Source: Alphaproteobacteria bacterium
GTDB taxonomy: Bacteria > Pseudomonadota > Alphaproteobacteria > Sphingomonadales > Sphingomonadaceae
Assembly (NCBI GenBank): GCA_018830415.1
Contig: JAHJSJ010000081.1
Location: 1 to 10,616, forward strand
DNA length: 10,616 bases
Direction of reading: 5' to 3'
The translations under genes were made by a program, and so were the position numbers. Shown piece by piece: positions 1-5,168 of this stretch. The notes beneath the pieces are model-generated. The model ran no database searches and was not told the DNA's origin. It saw only the letters and a program-made list of their open reading frames with translations. Each line of letters opens with the position of its first letter. The stretch's first letter is position 1.

Positions 1-1
1 C

Positions 2-253
2 TTCATGATCGGCGGGAGCGGTTCGCTGCTGGTGTTCGCGATGCTGGTATGGTGGCTGCGCAAGGGCGCGCCGACCGCGCCTGACCGGGCAGGGCTGGTG
101 GCCGGAATCGCGGCAGGCAGTTTCGGCATCTTCGCCTTCTCGCTGCACTGCGCGGAAAACGATATCGTCCATATTGGTGTGTGGCACAGCGCTGTGGTGC
201 TGGCGATGGCAGGCGTGGGCCGCGCGATTGTGCCGTCGCTGGTGCGCTGGTAA
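2..253 (+). CDS. nrsF: NrsF-family (DUF1109) anti-sigma factor, C-terminal part
   Basis: This is the last 83 residues of an integral inner-membrane protein whose 5' part lies outside the window. The visible part has two hydrophobic segments (about residues 5-18 and 55-72, counted from the first visible Met) around a Gly/Ala-rich helix. It carries the family pattern K-G-A-P-T-A-P, then A-G-L-x-A-G, and S-L-H-C (Cys49), and ends in a short basic R-W tail. In Caulobacter, NrsF holds the ECF sigma factor SigF at the membrane, and conserved cysteines are thought to sense the stress. The Cys in S-L-H-C is probably one of these. The sigma factor gene would be expected just upstream, outside the window. 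The gene is convergent with the minus-strand unit ending at 267, with only 13 nt between stops. The family call rests on pattern memory of a short fragment. Confidence 0.75.
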   Translation, partial: FMIGGSGSLLVFAMLVWWLRKGAPTAPDRAGLVAGIAAGSFGIFAFSLHCAENDIVHIGVWHSAVVLAMAGVGRAIVPSLVRW

Positions 254-266
254 TCGGCCCCGGCTT

Positions 267-917
267 TTATTCGAGATCAAGGCTTTCGATTTTGGCGTCA
301 AGATCGATCGGGATAATTGCCATCACGGCATTGTCCGCCTCGTAAGCGGCTGGCCCTTGCGCTTCGACCAGCGGGACCATTGCAGCGTCGCGCGCATGCA
401 GCAGGTCAACCAGCTCGTCCCGATAAAGCGCGACCATTGCGGTCAATAACCGGTTGACGAGCGAATCTTCAGCCGTCTGGTCGACATCGTAGCGCGCCAG
501 ATGCGCCGCCATGAACGGCGCCGGGTACAGAAACTCGTCAGTGACCCAGCGATTGGTGACAAACCAGCTGATCGGAATGCCGATATGGTTGACCGACAGC
601 CCGGCAATATGCGTGACATGCGCAGGTGCGTCTTCGCCCGCAGCTGGCGCCACGGTAAACGCTGCCGGATCATCCAGCTGGGTGCGGTGCAGGAAAAGAT
701 GGAAATGGCCATGTTCGCCCGGATCACGATCACCCGGCGCATGGACATGGTAATACCAGCGTGAGCGGGTGCGTTTGTCGCGGGCGTCTTTGTCGGGATA
801 GTGTTGCCAGAACCGTACATCGGTATCTGGCAGAACGCGCTGCATCAGCGGAACGCCTTCACCGGCCATCGCGGTGATCGTTTCGATAACGGTCAGGGCT
901 GCTTGCCGCTGATCCAT
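267..917 (-). CDS. His-rich conserved hypothetical protein (possibly DUF6969-like)
   Basis: A predicted soluble protein of 216 residues with no signal peptide or membrane segment. The ATG at 917 is chosen because AGGAG lies 10 nt upstream; in-frame ATGs at 941 and 986 have no comparable site. The most distinctive stretch is residues 53-78, with R-W-Y-Y-H-V-H followed by H-G-H-F-H-L-F-L-H: six histidines in 21 residues in an alternating pattern that suits a metal site. Next come T-H-I-A-G-L-S-V-N-H-I-G-I-P (102-115) and W-F-V-T-N-R-W-V-T-D-E (118-128), which look like a conserved core. The C-terminal third is helical and acidic. It resembles what I recall as DUF6969, but I cannot confirm this. 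No enzymatic role is known to me. It lies 84 nt downstream of the Cys-repeat peptide gene on the same strand and is probably co-transcribed, which suggests a role in handling or modifying that peptide or its metal. It is not a DUF692 (MNIO) enzyme: it is too short and lacks that pattern. Confidence 0.7.
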   Translation of the reverse strand: MDQRQAALTVIETITAMAGEGVPLMQRVLPDTDVRFWQHYPDKDARDKRTRSRWYYHVHAPGDRDPGEHGHFHLFLHRTQLDDPAAFTVAPAAGEDAPAHVTHIAGLSVNHIGIPISWFVTNRWVTDEFLYPAPFMAAHLARYDVDQTAEDSLVNRLLTAMVALYRDELVDLLHARDAAMVPLVEAQGPAAYEADNAVMAIIPIDLDAKIESLDLE

Positions 918-944
918 TGCTGCAATGCTCCTGCGCGTCATGGT

Positions 945-979
945 GGGTCTGACGGGCAGCAATTGCCTCCGCCAGACCC
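945..979 (-). promoter_or_regulatory. Intercistronic hairpin between the Cys-repeat peptide and the His-rich gene
   Basis: A perfect 7-bp inverted repeat (GGGTCTG at 945-951, CAGACCC at 973-979) encloses a second stem (GGCA at 955-958, TGCC at 964-967) with a 5-nt loop. On the minus-strand transcript it lies between the peptide stop (1002) and the next start (917). No U-run follows, so it is more likely an mRNA-stabilising or partial attenuation element than a full terminator. Its function is inferred from position. Confidence 0.4.
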
Positions 980-1001
980 GAACCAATCAAGCTGTCAGCG
1001 A

Positions 1002-1280
1002 TTACTCGGCTGCAGCGGCGCAACCAGCAGCGGCGCAACCAGCAGCGGCGCAACCAGCAGCGGCGCAACCAGCAGCGGCGCAACCAGCAGCGGCACAGTC
1101 AGCAGCGGCGCAGCCAGCAGCGGCGCAACCGGCAGCAGCGCAGCTGTTGGCAGTTTCATCAGCAGCCGCTTCGGCAGCGGGAGCGCAGGTGGCAGCTTCG
1201 CAGGTGCCCGAGCAAGCGCCGGTTGCAAGCGTCAGGCCGCCCATGACGGCGAGCAGGCTGGTCAGTTTTGCATTCTTCAT
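1002..1280 (-). CDS. Exported cysteine-repeat peptide (CAAAG repeats), candidate metal-binding or RiPP precursor
   Basis: A 92-residue protein with a clear Sec-type signal sequence: a basic start M-K-N-A-K, a hydrophobic core at about residues 6-20, and a small-residue cleavage region before Cys23. The T-G-A-C there is a poor lipobox, so signal peptidase I is more likely than lipidation. A linker carries Cys27, Cys32 and several acidic residues. From Cys47 the chain is C-A-A-A-G repeated with Cys every five residues (47, 52, 57, 62, 67, 72, 77, 82, 87; one unit has Asp in place of Gly), ending A-A-A-A-E. There are 12 cysteines in all. The start is well supported: AAGGGG lies 8 nt upstream of the ATG at 1280. 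A periodic-Cys secreted peptide next to NrsF recalls the copper-responsive bufferins of the Caulobacter SigF regulon and other short Cys-rich substrates of MNIO enzymes, but the repeat is not one I recognise. Function is inferred, not known. Confidence 0.8.
   Translation of the reverse strand: MKNAKLTSLLAVMGGLTLATGACSGTCEAATCAPAAEAAADETANSCAAAGCAAAGCAAADCAAAGCAAAGCAAAGCAAAGCAAAGCAAAAE
1006..1140. repeat. 15-bp in-frame tandem repeat inside the Cys-repeat peptide gene
   Basis: Eight units of 15 bp run from 1021 to 1140, with a ninth degenerate unit at 1006-1020. The first four (1021-1080) are identical on the plus strand (caaccagcagcggcg), and the fifth differs only in its last base. The last three carry scattered changes (cagtc, cagcc, and caaccgg with cagcag). 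On the coding (minus) strand each unit reads Gly/Asp-Cys-Ala-Ala-Ala. Because 15 is a multiple of 3, gain or loss of a unit keeps the frame. This also explains why several other frames stay open across the region. Confidence 0.95.
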
Positions 1281-1300
1281 CGAATAAGCCCCTTATTGAT
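1281..1300 (-). promoter_or_regulatory. Ribosome binding site of the Cys-repeat peptide inside a small dyad
   Basis: On the minus strand AAGGGG lies 8 nt before the ATG at 1280 and decides the start. The site is part of a perfect inverted repeat, AATAAG (1283-1288), CCC, CTTATT (1292-1297). In the mRNA this could fold as a weak 6-bp stem with a 3-nt loop that covers the binding site, or the DNA dyad could be an operator. Confidence 0.55.
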
Positions 1301-1439
1301 CACGGTGCGATTGTTGAACCCTGATCTGCCGTGCACCAGCGACGAATCAGAACCTTGCAGGATTGCTCCTGCACAAATGGCGGCACTCGTTTGGCGCGAA
1401 ACACACGTTCGTGACAAGGTGGAAATGCCCCCCGGTCGC

Positions 1440-1467
1440 TTTTCGCTTCGTAGCGCGCCGTGGTTAC
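1440..1467 (-). promoter_or_regulatory. Candidate SigF-type ECF promoter for the Cys-repeat peptide unit
   Basis: On the minus strand GTAACC (1467-1462) is followed after exactly 16 nt by CGAAAA (1445-1440). This fits the pattern I recall for Caulobacter SigF promoters, GTAACC-N16-CGAA. NrsF, the SigF antagonist, is encoded in the same window, which strengthens the match. Transcription would start near 1430 and give a leader of roughly 150 nt before the ATG at 1280. A 9-bp inverted repeat (TTTTCGCTT at 1440-1448, AAGCGAAAA at 1468-1476) overlaps the -10 element and flanks the -35 element, and could be a second control site. Confidence 0.5.
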
Positions 1468-1687
1468 AAGCGAAAAAAATTATCAAACAGGCCAACTCAT
1501 CAAGCCATCCGCGCCCGTGCAGACTTACTGACTGCACACCACGCCGACAATCGATCCGATCGACAATGGCCACATAGCTGCCACTTTGTCTTGGTGCAAC
1601 GATTGCGTTCAGATTGCCTCTTTCAGTCCAGCCGCTCTCGTGACAAGAGGCAGGGTAACAACAGTCCCATCCAGGAGTGCCAAAATC

Positions 1688-2896
1688 ATGAATCTCGAAT
1701 TCACCCCGGAAGAGCAGGCGTTTCGCGACGAAGTGCGCAGCTTCATCGCGGAAAATTACCCAGCGCATCTGGCCGATTTCGGTATGCGCGAAGATATGTC
1801 ACCTGAAGACATGCTTGCCTGGCACAAGATTCTGGGCGCTAAGGGCTGGTCGGTTCCGGCCTGGCCGGTCGAATATGGCGGCACCGGCTGGACCCCGACC
1901 CAGCGTTATATCTGGTCGGAAGAGAACGCCCGCGCCAGCACCTTCATGCCGCTGCCGTTCGGCGTTTCGATGGTTGGCCCGGTAATCTACACCTTCGGTA
2001 ACGAAGCGCAGAAGGCCCGGCACCTGCCCGGCATCCGCAGCGGCGATGTGTGGTGGTGTCAGGGCTATTCCGAACCGGGCGCGGGCAGCGATCTTGCCAG
2101 CTTGAAAACCACCGCGGTGCGGGACGGCGATCACTATGTCATCAACGGCCAGAAAACCTGGACCACGCTGGCGCAGCACGCCGACTGGGGTTTCTTCCTG
2201 TGCCGCACCGATCCCGCTGCTGCCAAGCCGCAGGAAGGCATCAGCTTCATTCTGGTCGACATGAAAACGCCGGGGATCGAAGTGAAGCCGATCAAGCTGG
2301 TGGACGGCAGTTACGAGGTCAACGAAACCTGGCTGACCGATGTGCGCGTGCCGGTTGAAAATCTGGTGGGCGTTGAAAACAAGGGCTGGACCTATGCCAA
2401 GTTCCTGCTCGCGCATGAACGCAGCGGGATCGCCGGGGTCGCCCGGTCAAAACGCGGCGTGGAAAAGCTGCGCGAAATTGCTGCGGCTGAAACGCTGGAC
2501 GGCGCGCCGCTGATCAAGGATTTCGATTTCGCCCGCAAGGTCAGCCAGCTGGAAATCGATCTGGCCGCGCTGGAAATCACCGAATTGCGCACGCTGGCAG
2601 GCGAGCAGGCGGGCAAGGGGCCGGGGCCGGAAAGCTCGATCCTGAAGATCAAGGGCACCGAAATCCAGCAGCGCCTGACCGAACTGACCCTCGAAGCGGT
2701 CGGCACCTATGGCACGCCGTTTTACGGGAATATCGCGAAGGTGCCGGGCGATGCGGGATCGAACCAGTATCCGGTCGGCCCGGATTACGCGCAGCACGCC
2801 GCCGCGACCTATTTCAATATGCGCAAGACCTCGATCTATGGCGGATCGAACGAAATTCAGCGCAACATCATCAGCAAAATGATCCTCGGCCTTTAA
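1688..2896 (+). CDS. Acyl-CoA dehydrogenase, large-subunit type (PimC-like)
   Basis: A 402-residue FAD-dependent acyl-CoA dehydrogenase that introduces the alpha,beta double bond into an acyl-CoA and passes electrons to ETF. The ATG at 1688 gives the family's usual N-terminus (M-N-L-E-F-T-P-E-E-Q-A-F-R-D-E-V), and AGGAG lies 10 nt upstream. The order is an N-terminal helical domain (1-118), a middle beta domain with the flavin motif Q-G-Y-S-E-P-G-A-G-S-D (125-135) and W-T-T (158-160), and a C-terminal helical domain ending Y-G-G-S-N-E-I-Q-R (384-392). At the position of the MCAD-type catalytic Glu (Y-E-G) there is Gly385. Glu244 in A-H-E-R-S-G-I-A-G aligns with the isovaleryl-CoA dehydrogenase catalytic Glu and is the likely base. 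It is the first gene of an operon, with 25 nt to the next. The closest class I recognise is the large subunit of pimeloyl-CoA dehydrogenase and related heteromeric enzymes; the true substrate is unknown. Confidence 0.88.
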   Translation: MNLEFTPEEQAFRDEVRSFIAENYPAHLADFGMREDMSPEDMLAWHKILGAKGWSVPAWPVEYGGTGWTPTQRYIWSEENARASTFMPLPFGVSMVGPVIYTFGNEAQKARHLPGIRSGDVWWCQGYSEPGAGSDLASLKTTAVRDGDHYVINGQKTWTTLAQHADWGFFLCRTDPAAAKPQEGISFILVDMKTPGIEVKPIKLVDGSYEVNETWLTDVRVPVENLVGVENKGWTYAKFLLAHERSGIAGVARSKRGVEKLREIAAAETLDGAPLIKDFDFARKVSQLEIDLAALEITELRTLAGEQAGKGPGPESSILKIKGTEIQQRLTELTLEAVGTYGTPFYGNIAKVPGDAGSNQYPVGPDYAQHAAATYFNMRKTSIYGGSNEIQRNIISKMILGL

Positions 2897-2921
2897 GCGC
2901 CTGAGTGACGGGAGAGTTTAC

Positions 2922-4052
2922 GTGGATTTCAATTTCACCGAAGAACAGGAAATGGTGCGCGATGGGCTGTCGCGGCTGGTGCGCGAACAATATGATTGGG
3001 AAACGCGGCGCAAGGCGGTCGCCAGCAGTGATGGCTGGCGTCCCGAAATCTGGGCGCAACTGGCTGAACTGGGCATTCTCGGGATGCCGTTCAGCGAAGC
3101 TGATGGCGGTTTTGGCGGCGGCGCGGTTGATTCGATGATCATCATGCAGGAATTCGGCAAGGGGCTGGTGGTTGAACCTTTCCTGCCCACCGTGGTGTGC
3201 GCGGGCGGCTTTCTGAAGCACGCGGGCACGCCTGCACAAAAGGAAGAACATATCGGCGGGATCGTGGCGGGCAGCCGGGTGTTCGCCTTTGCCTATGCCG
3301 AACCGCGCGGTCGCTATGACTATGCCGATCTGGAAACCACCGCGAAGAAGGACGGCGGCGGCTATGTGCTCAACGGGCACAAGGCGGTGGTCATCGGCGC
3401 GCCGTGGGCGAGCCATCTGATCGTTACTGCGCGCACCAGCGGCGAACGGCGCGATCGTGCCGGCGTGTCGGTGTTCGTGGTCGACAAATCCGCCCCGGGC
3501 ATCGTTACCCGCGATTACGAAACCTTTGATGGCCGCCGCGCGTCGGAAGTCTATTTCGAAAAGGTGGCGATCCCCGCCGATGCCCTGATCGGTGAAGAGG
3601 GCGCAGGCCTGCAGCTGATCGAACTGGTGACGGACGAAGCCATCGCCGCGCTGTGCGCCGAAGCCTGCGGGGCGATGAAGGTCGCCCACGCGATGACGGT
3701 TGAATATTCGCGTCAGCGCAAACAGTTCGGCGTGGCGATTGGCAGCTTCCAGGTGCTCCAGCACCGCATGGTCGATATGTACACCGCCTACGAACAATCA
3801 GTTTCGCTGACTTATCTTGCGACGCTGCGGCTTGACGCGCCGGATGCCGAGCGCAAGCGCGCGGTTTCGGCAGCCAAGGTCGGGGTTGGGCAGGCGGCGC
3901 GGCTGATCGGTCAGGATGCGGTGCAGATCCACGGCGGCAACGGCGTGACCGATGAATATGCGATTGGCCATTATTTCAAGCGGCTGACCATCTTCGATTC
4001 CGAATTCGGGAATGTCGATCACCATATGAAGCGCCACATCGCATTGGCCTGA
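2922..4052 (+). CDS. Acyl-CoA dehydrogenase, small-subunit type (PimD-like)
   Basis: A 376-residue acyl-CoA dehydrogenase-fold protein starting at GTG 2922, with GGGAGAG ending 5 nt upstream. The start M-D-F-N-F-T-E-E-Q-E-M-V-R-D and the stretch L-G-I-L-G-M-P-F-S-E-A-D-G-G-F-G-G-G (50-67) are typical of pimeloyl-CoA dehydrogenase small subunits. The C-terminal domain keeps the flavin contacts R-Q-R-K-Q-F-G (264-270) and Q-I-H-G-G-N-G-V-T-D-E-Y (335-346). The usual C-terminal Y-E-G-T-x-x-I-Q-R is replaced by F-G-N-V-D-H-H-M-K-R (362-371), so the MCAD-type catalytic Glu is absent, and no residue fits cleanly at the IVD-type site (Ala240, one residue after Glu239). This suits the non-catalytic partner of an alpha2-beta2 enzyme such as FadE28-FadE29, where only one subunit type carries the active-site Glu. 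It follows the large subunit by 25 nt and precedes the DUF1295 gene by 19 nt. Confidence 0.87.
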   Translation: MDFNFTEEQEMVRDGLSRLVREQYDWETRRKAVASSDGWRPEIWAQLAELGILGMPFSEADGGFGGGAVDSMIIMQEFGKGLVVEPFLPTVVCAGGFLKHAGTPAQKEEHIGGIVAGSRVFAFAYAEPRGRYDYADLETTAKKDGGGYVLNGHKAVVIGAPWASHLIVTARTSGERRDRAGVSVFVVDKSAPGIVTRDYETFDGRRASEVYFEKVAIPADALIGEEGAGLQLIELVTDEAIAALCAEACGAMKVAHAMTVEYSRQRKQFGVAIGSFQVLQHRMVDMYTAYEQSVSLTYLATLRLDAPDAERKRAVSAAKVGVGQAARLIGQDAVQIHGGNGVTDEYAIGHYFKRLTIFDSEFGNVDHHMKRHIALA

Positions 4053-4071
4053 CAAACGACGGGGGGTAGCC

Positions 4072-4968
4072 ATGGAGAAAGACGGCGTATCATTCCGCCA
4101 TGCACCGCGCAGCCTGGCTGTTGTGGCGCTTGCCGCGACGATGGGGCTGGGCTTTGCCGCGCTGGCCGGGGGTGAAAGCGCCCGGCTGGCGGGCTATTCG
4201 GCGGTGTTCGTGTGTGCACTGGTGGCATTCGCGGTCAACTGGCTGGCATTCATCCCCGCCGCGCTGTTCCAAAGCGACCGGTTCTACGACACGACCGGTG
4301 CGATCACCTATCTGACGGTGATCGCGGCGGCGTGTCTGGCCGCTTGGCCGCTGGATACCCGTTCGGCGGTGGTGGCGGTGATGGTGGCGATCTGGACGGT
4401 GCGGCTCGGCAGTTTCCTGTTTACGCGCATCCATGCCTCGGGCGGTACCGATCAACGGTTCGCCAAGATCAAGATCAACCCGCCGCGCTTTTTGGTGGCG
4501 TGGACGTTGCAGGCGGTGTGGGTGATATTCACTGCATCAGCGGCGCTGATCATCATCACCGCGCCAGACCCTGCGCCGCTCGACGGATTCTTCTGGGCGG
4601 GCGCGCTGTTGTGGGTGATCGGCTTCGCGTTTGAAGTGATCGCCGATGAACAGAAACGCCGGTTCAAGGCTGACCCCGCGAACGAAGGACGCTTCATCAC
4701 ATCGGGCCTGTGGGCGTGGTCACAGCATCCCAATTACTTTGGTGAAATCACGCTGTGGCTGGGCATTCTGGTCATCGCGCTGCCGCAGCTTTCGGGATGG
4801 AGCTTCCTTGCGATTATCTCGCCGGTGTTTGTGGCACTGTTGCTGACCAAGGTGAGCGGGATCAACCTGCTCGATGGCATCGCCAAGAAACGCTGGGGCG
4901 ATGATCCGGCCTATCAGGCCTATCGCAAGACCACCCCGGTGCTGTTTCCACGGCCGCCGCGCGCTTAG
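4072..4968 (+). CDS. DUF1295 integral membrane protein, steroid 5-alpha-reductase-like
   Basis: A 298-residue inner-membrane protein with about seven hydrophobic segments (roughly 14-32, 41-64, 78-92, 97-117, 143-163, 172-190, 223-260). Family patterns are F-Y-D-T-T-G (71-76), D-Q-R-F (127-130), I-A-D-E-Q-K-R-R-F (190-198), and S-G-L-W-A-W-S-Q-H-P-N-Y-F-G-E (211-225), with a conserved Y-Q-A-Y-R-K-T near the end. In steroid 5-alpha-reductases and isoprenylcysteine methyltransferases the equivalent H-P-N-Y-x-G-E region lines the cofactor site. Most bacterial DUF1295 proteins have no proven reaction; an NADPH-dependent reductase of a lipid or steroid-like enone is the usual guess. A G6 run 5 nt upstream of the ATG is the probable ribosome site. 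It is the third gene of the operon, which hints at a sterol-, terpenoid- or lipid-derived substrate, but this is inference. Confidence 0.8.
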   Translation: MEKDGVSFRHAPRSLAVVALAATMGLGFAALAGGESARLAGYSAVFVCALVAFAVNWLAFIPAALFQSDRFYDTTGAITYLTVIAAACLAAWPLDTRSAVVAVMVAIWTVRLGSFLFTRIHASGGTDQRFAKIKINPPRFLVAWTLQAVWVIFTASAALIIITAPDPAPLDGFFWAGALLWVIGFAFEVIADEQKRRFKADPANEGRFITSGLWAWSQHPNYFGEITLWLGILVIALPQLSGWSFLAIISPVFVALLLTKVSGINLLDGIAKKRWGDDPAYQAYRKTTPVLFPRPPRA

Positions 4969-5074
4969 GTCGCACCGCGCGGCCCGGATATCGCGGTAGA
5001 ACCGGCGTCGCGCGAACGGCTGATCTGATCCGAACAGAAGTTGCTCTAAACTGTGGCCTCTCGGCAACATGATG

Positions 5075-5084
5075 CAAACGTTTG
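5075..5084. promoter_or_regulatory. LacI/PurR-family operator candidate upstream of the TonB receptor
   Basis: CAAACGTTTG is a perfect 10-bp palindrome with the central CpG typical of LacI/GalR-family operators; it matches the core of the E. coli PurR box (GCAAACGTTTNC). A second, half-conserved copy (GACGTTTGCG, 5116-5125) lies about 39 bp downstream. Both fall in the 200-nt leader of the receptor gene at 5169. No LacI-family regulator gene is in the window. Confidence 0.5.
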
Positions 5085-5168
5085 TCGCTATGTTGAATTT
5101 TTATTGCACCAGTTTGACGTTTGCGGGTTCATGACGGGTCTCAGCAAAAATTTGAAACAGGGGTCTCT

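Larger units (their letters stand above)
1281..1687. other. Divergent intergenic region between the Cys-repeat peptide and the acyl-CoA dehydrogenase operon
   Basis: I see no credible gene in these 407 bases. Besides the SigF-type promoter and the RBS dyad, they hold a 7-bp inverted repeat with a 4-nt loop (TGCAGGA 1356-1362, TCCTGCA 1367-1373) inside the predicted peptide leader. An inverted repeat GTGCAG/CTGCAC lies at 1517-1522 and 1532-1537. A dyad TCGATC-c-GATCGA at 1551-1563 is flanked by two CGACAAT copies at 1545 and 1561. The last two lie on the operon side and could be operators of the acyl-CoA dehydrogenase genes. No clear sigma-70 promoter for that operon could be fixed. Confidence 0.5.

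Noticed and set aside
1006..1140. CRISPR-like array.
   Set aside because: The repeat is a 15-bp head-to-tail coding repeat with no spacers.
1002..1280. Calling the Cys-repeat peptide a lipoprotein.
   Set aside because: The residues before Cys23 (T-G-A) do not make a good lipobox, so signal peptidase I export is preferred.
925..1287. Plus-strand ORF of 120 residues rich in A-Q-P-A-A repeats, and similar long open frames across 801-1577 and 859-1228.
   Set aside because: They arise because the 15-bp repeat keeps all frames open. Only the minus-strand frame starting at 1280 has both a good ribosome site and a signal peptide.
1586..1687. Upstream in-frame extension of the first acyl-CoA dehydrogenase to an ATG at 1586.
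   Set aside because: The extra 34 residues do not resemble the family, whose N-terminus and AGGAG site fit the ATG at 1688.
1277..1768. Minus-strand ORF of 163 residues whose stop overlaps the start of the Cys-repeat peptide (ATGA).
   Set aside because: It runs antisense into the acyl-CoA dehydrogenase gene, has no recognisable domain or ribosome site, and crosses the predicted promoter. The overlap is probably chance.
2871..3797. Minus-strand ORF of 308 residues antisense to the second acyl-CoA dehydrogenase.
   Set aside because: It is a composition-driven shadow of a clearly real gene, with no domain pattern.
5121..5168. Upstream in-frame start of the TonB receptor at 5121.
   Set aside because: It would place 16 polar residues before a complete signal peptide; the ATG at 5169 has AGGGG 5 nt upstream.
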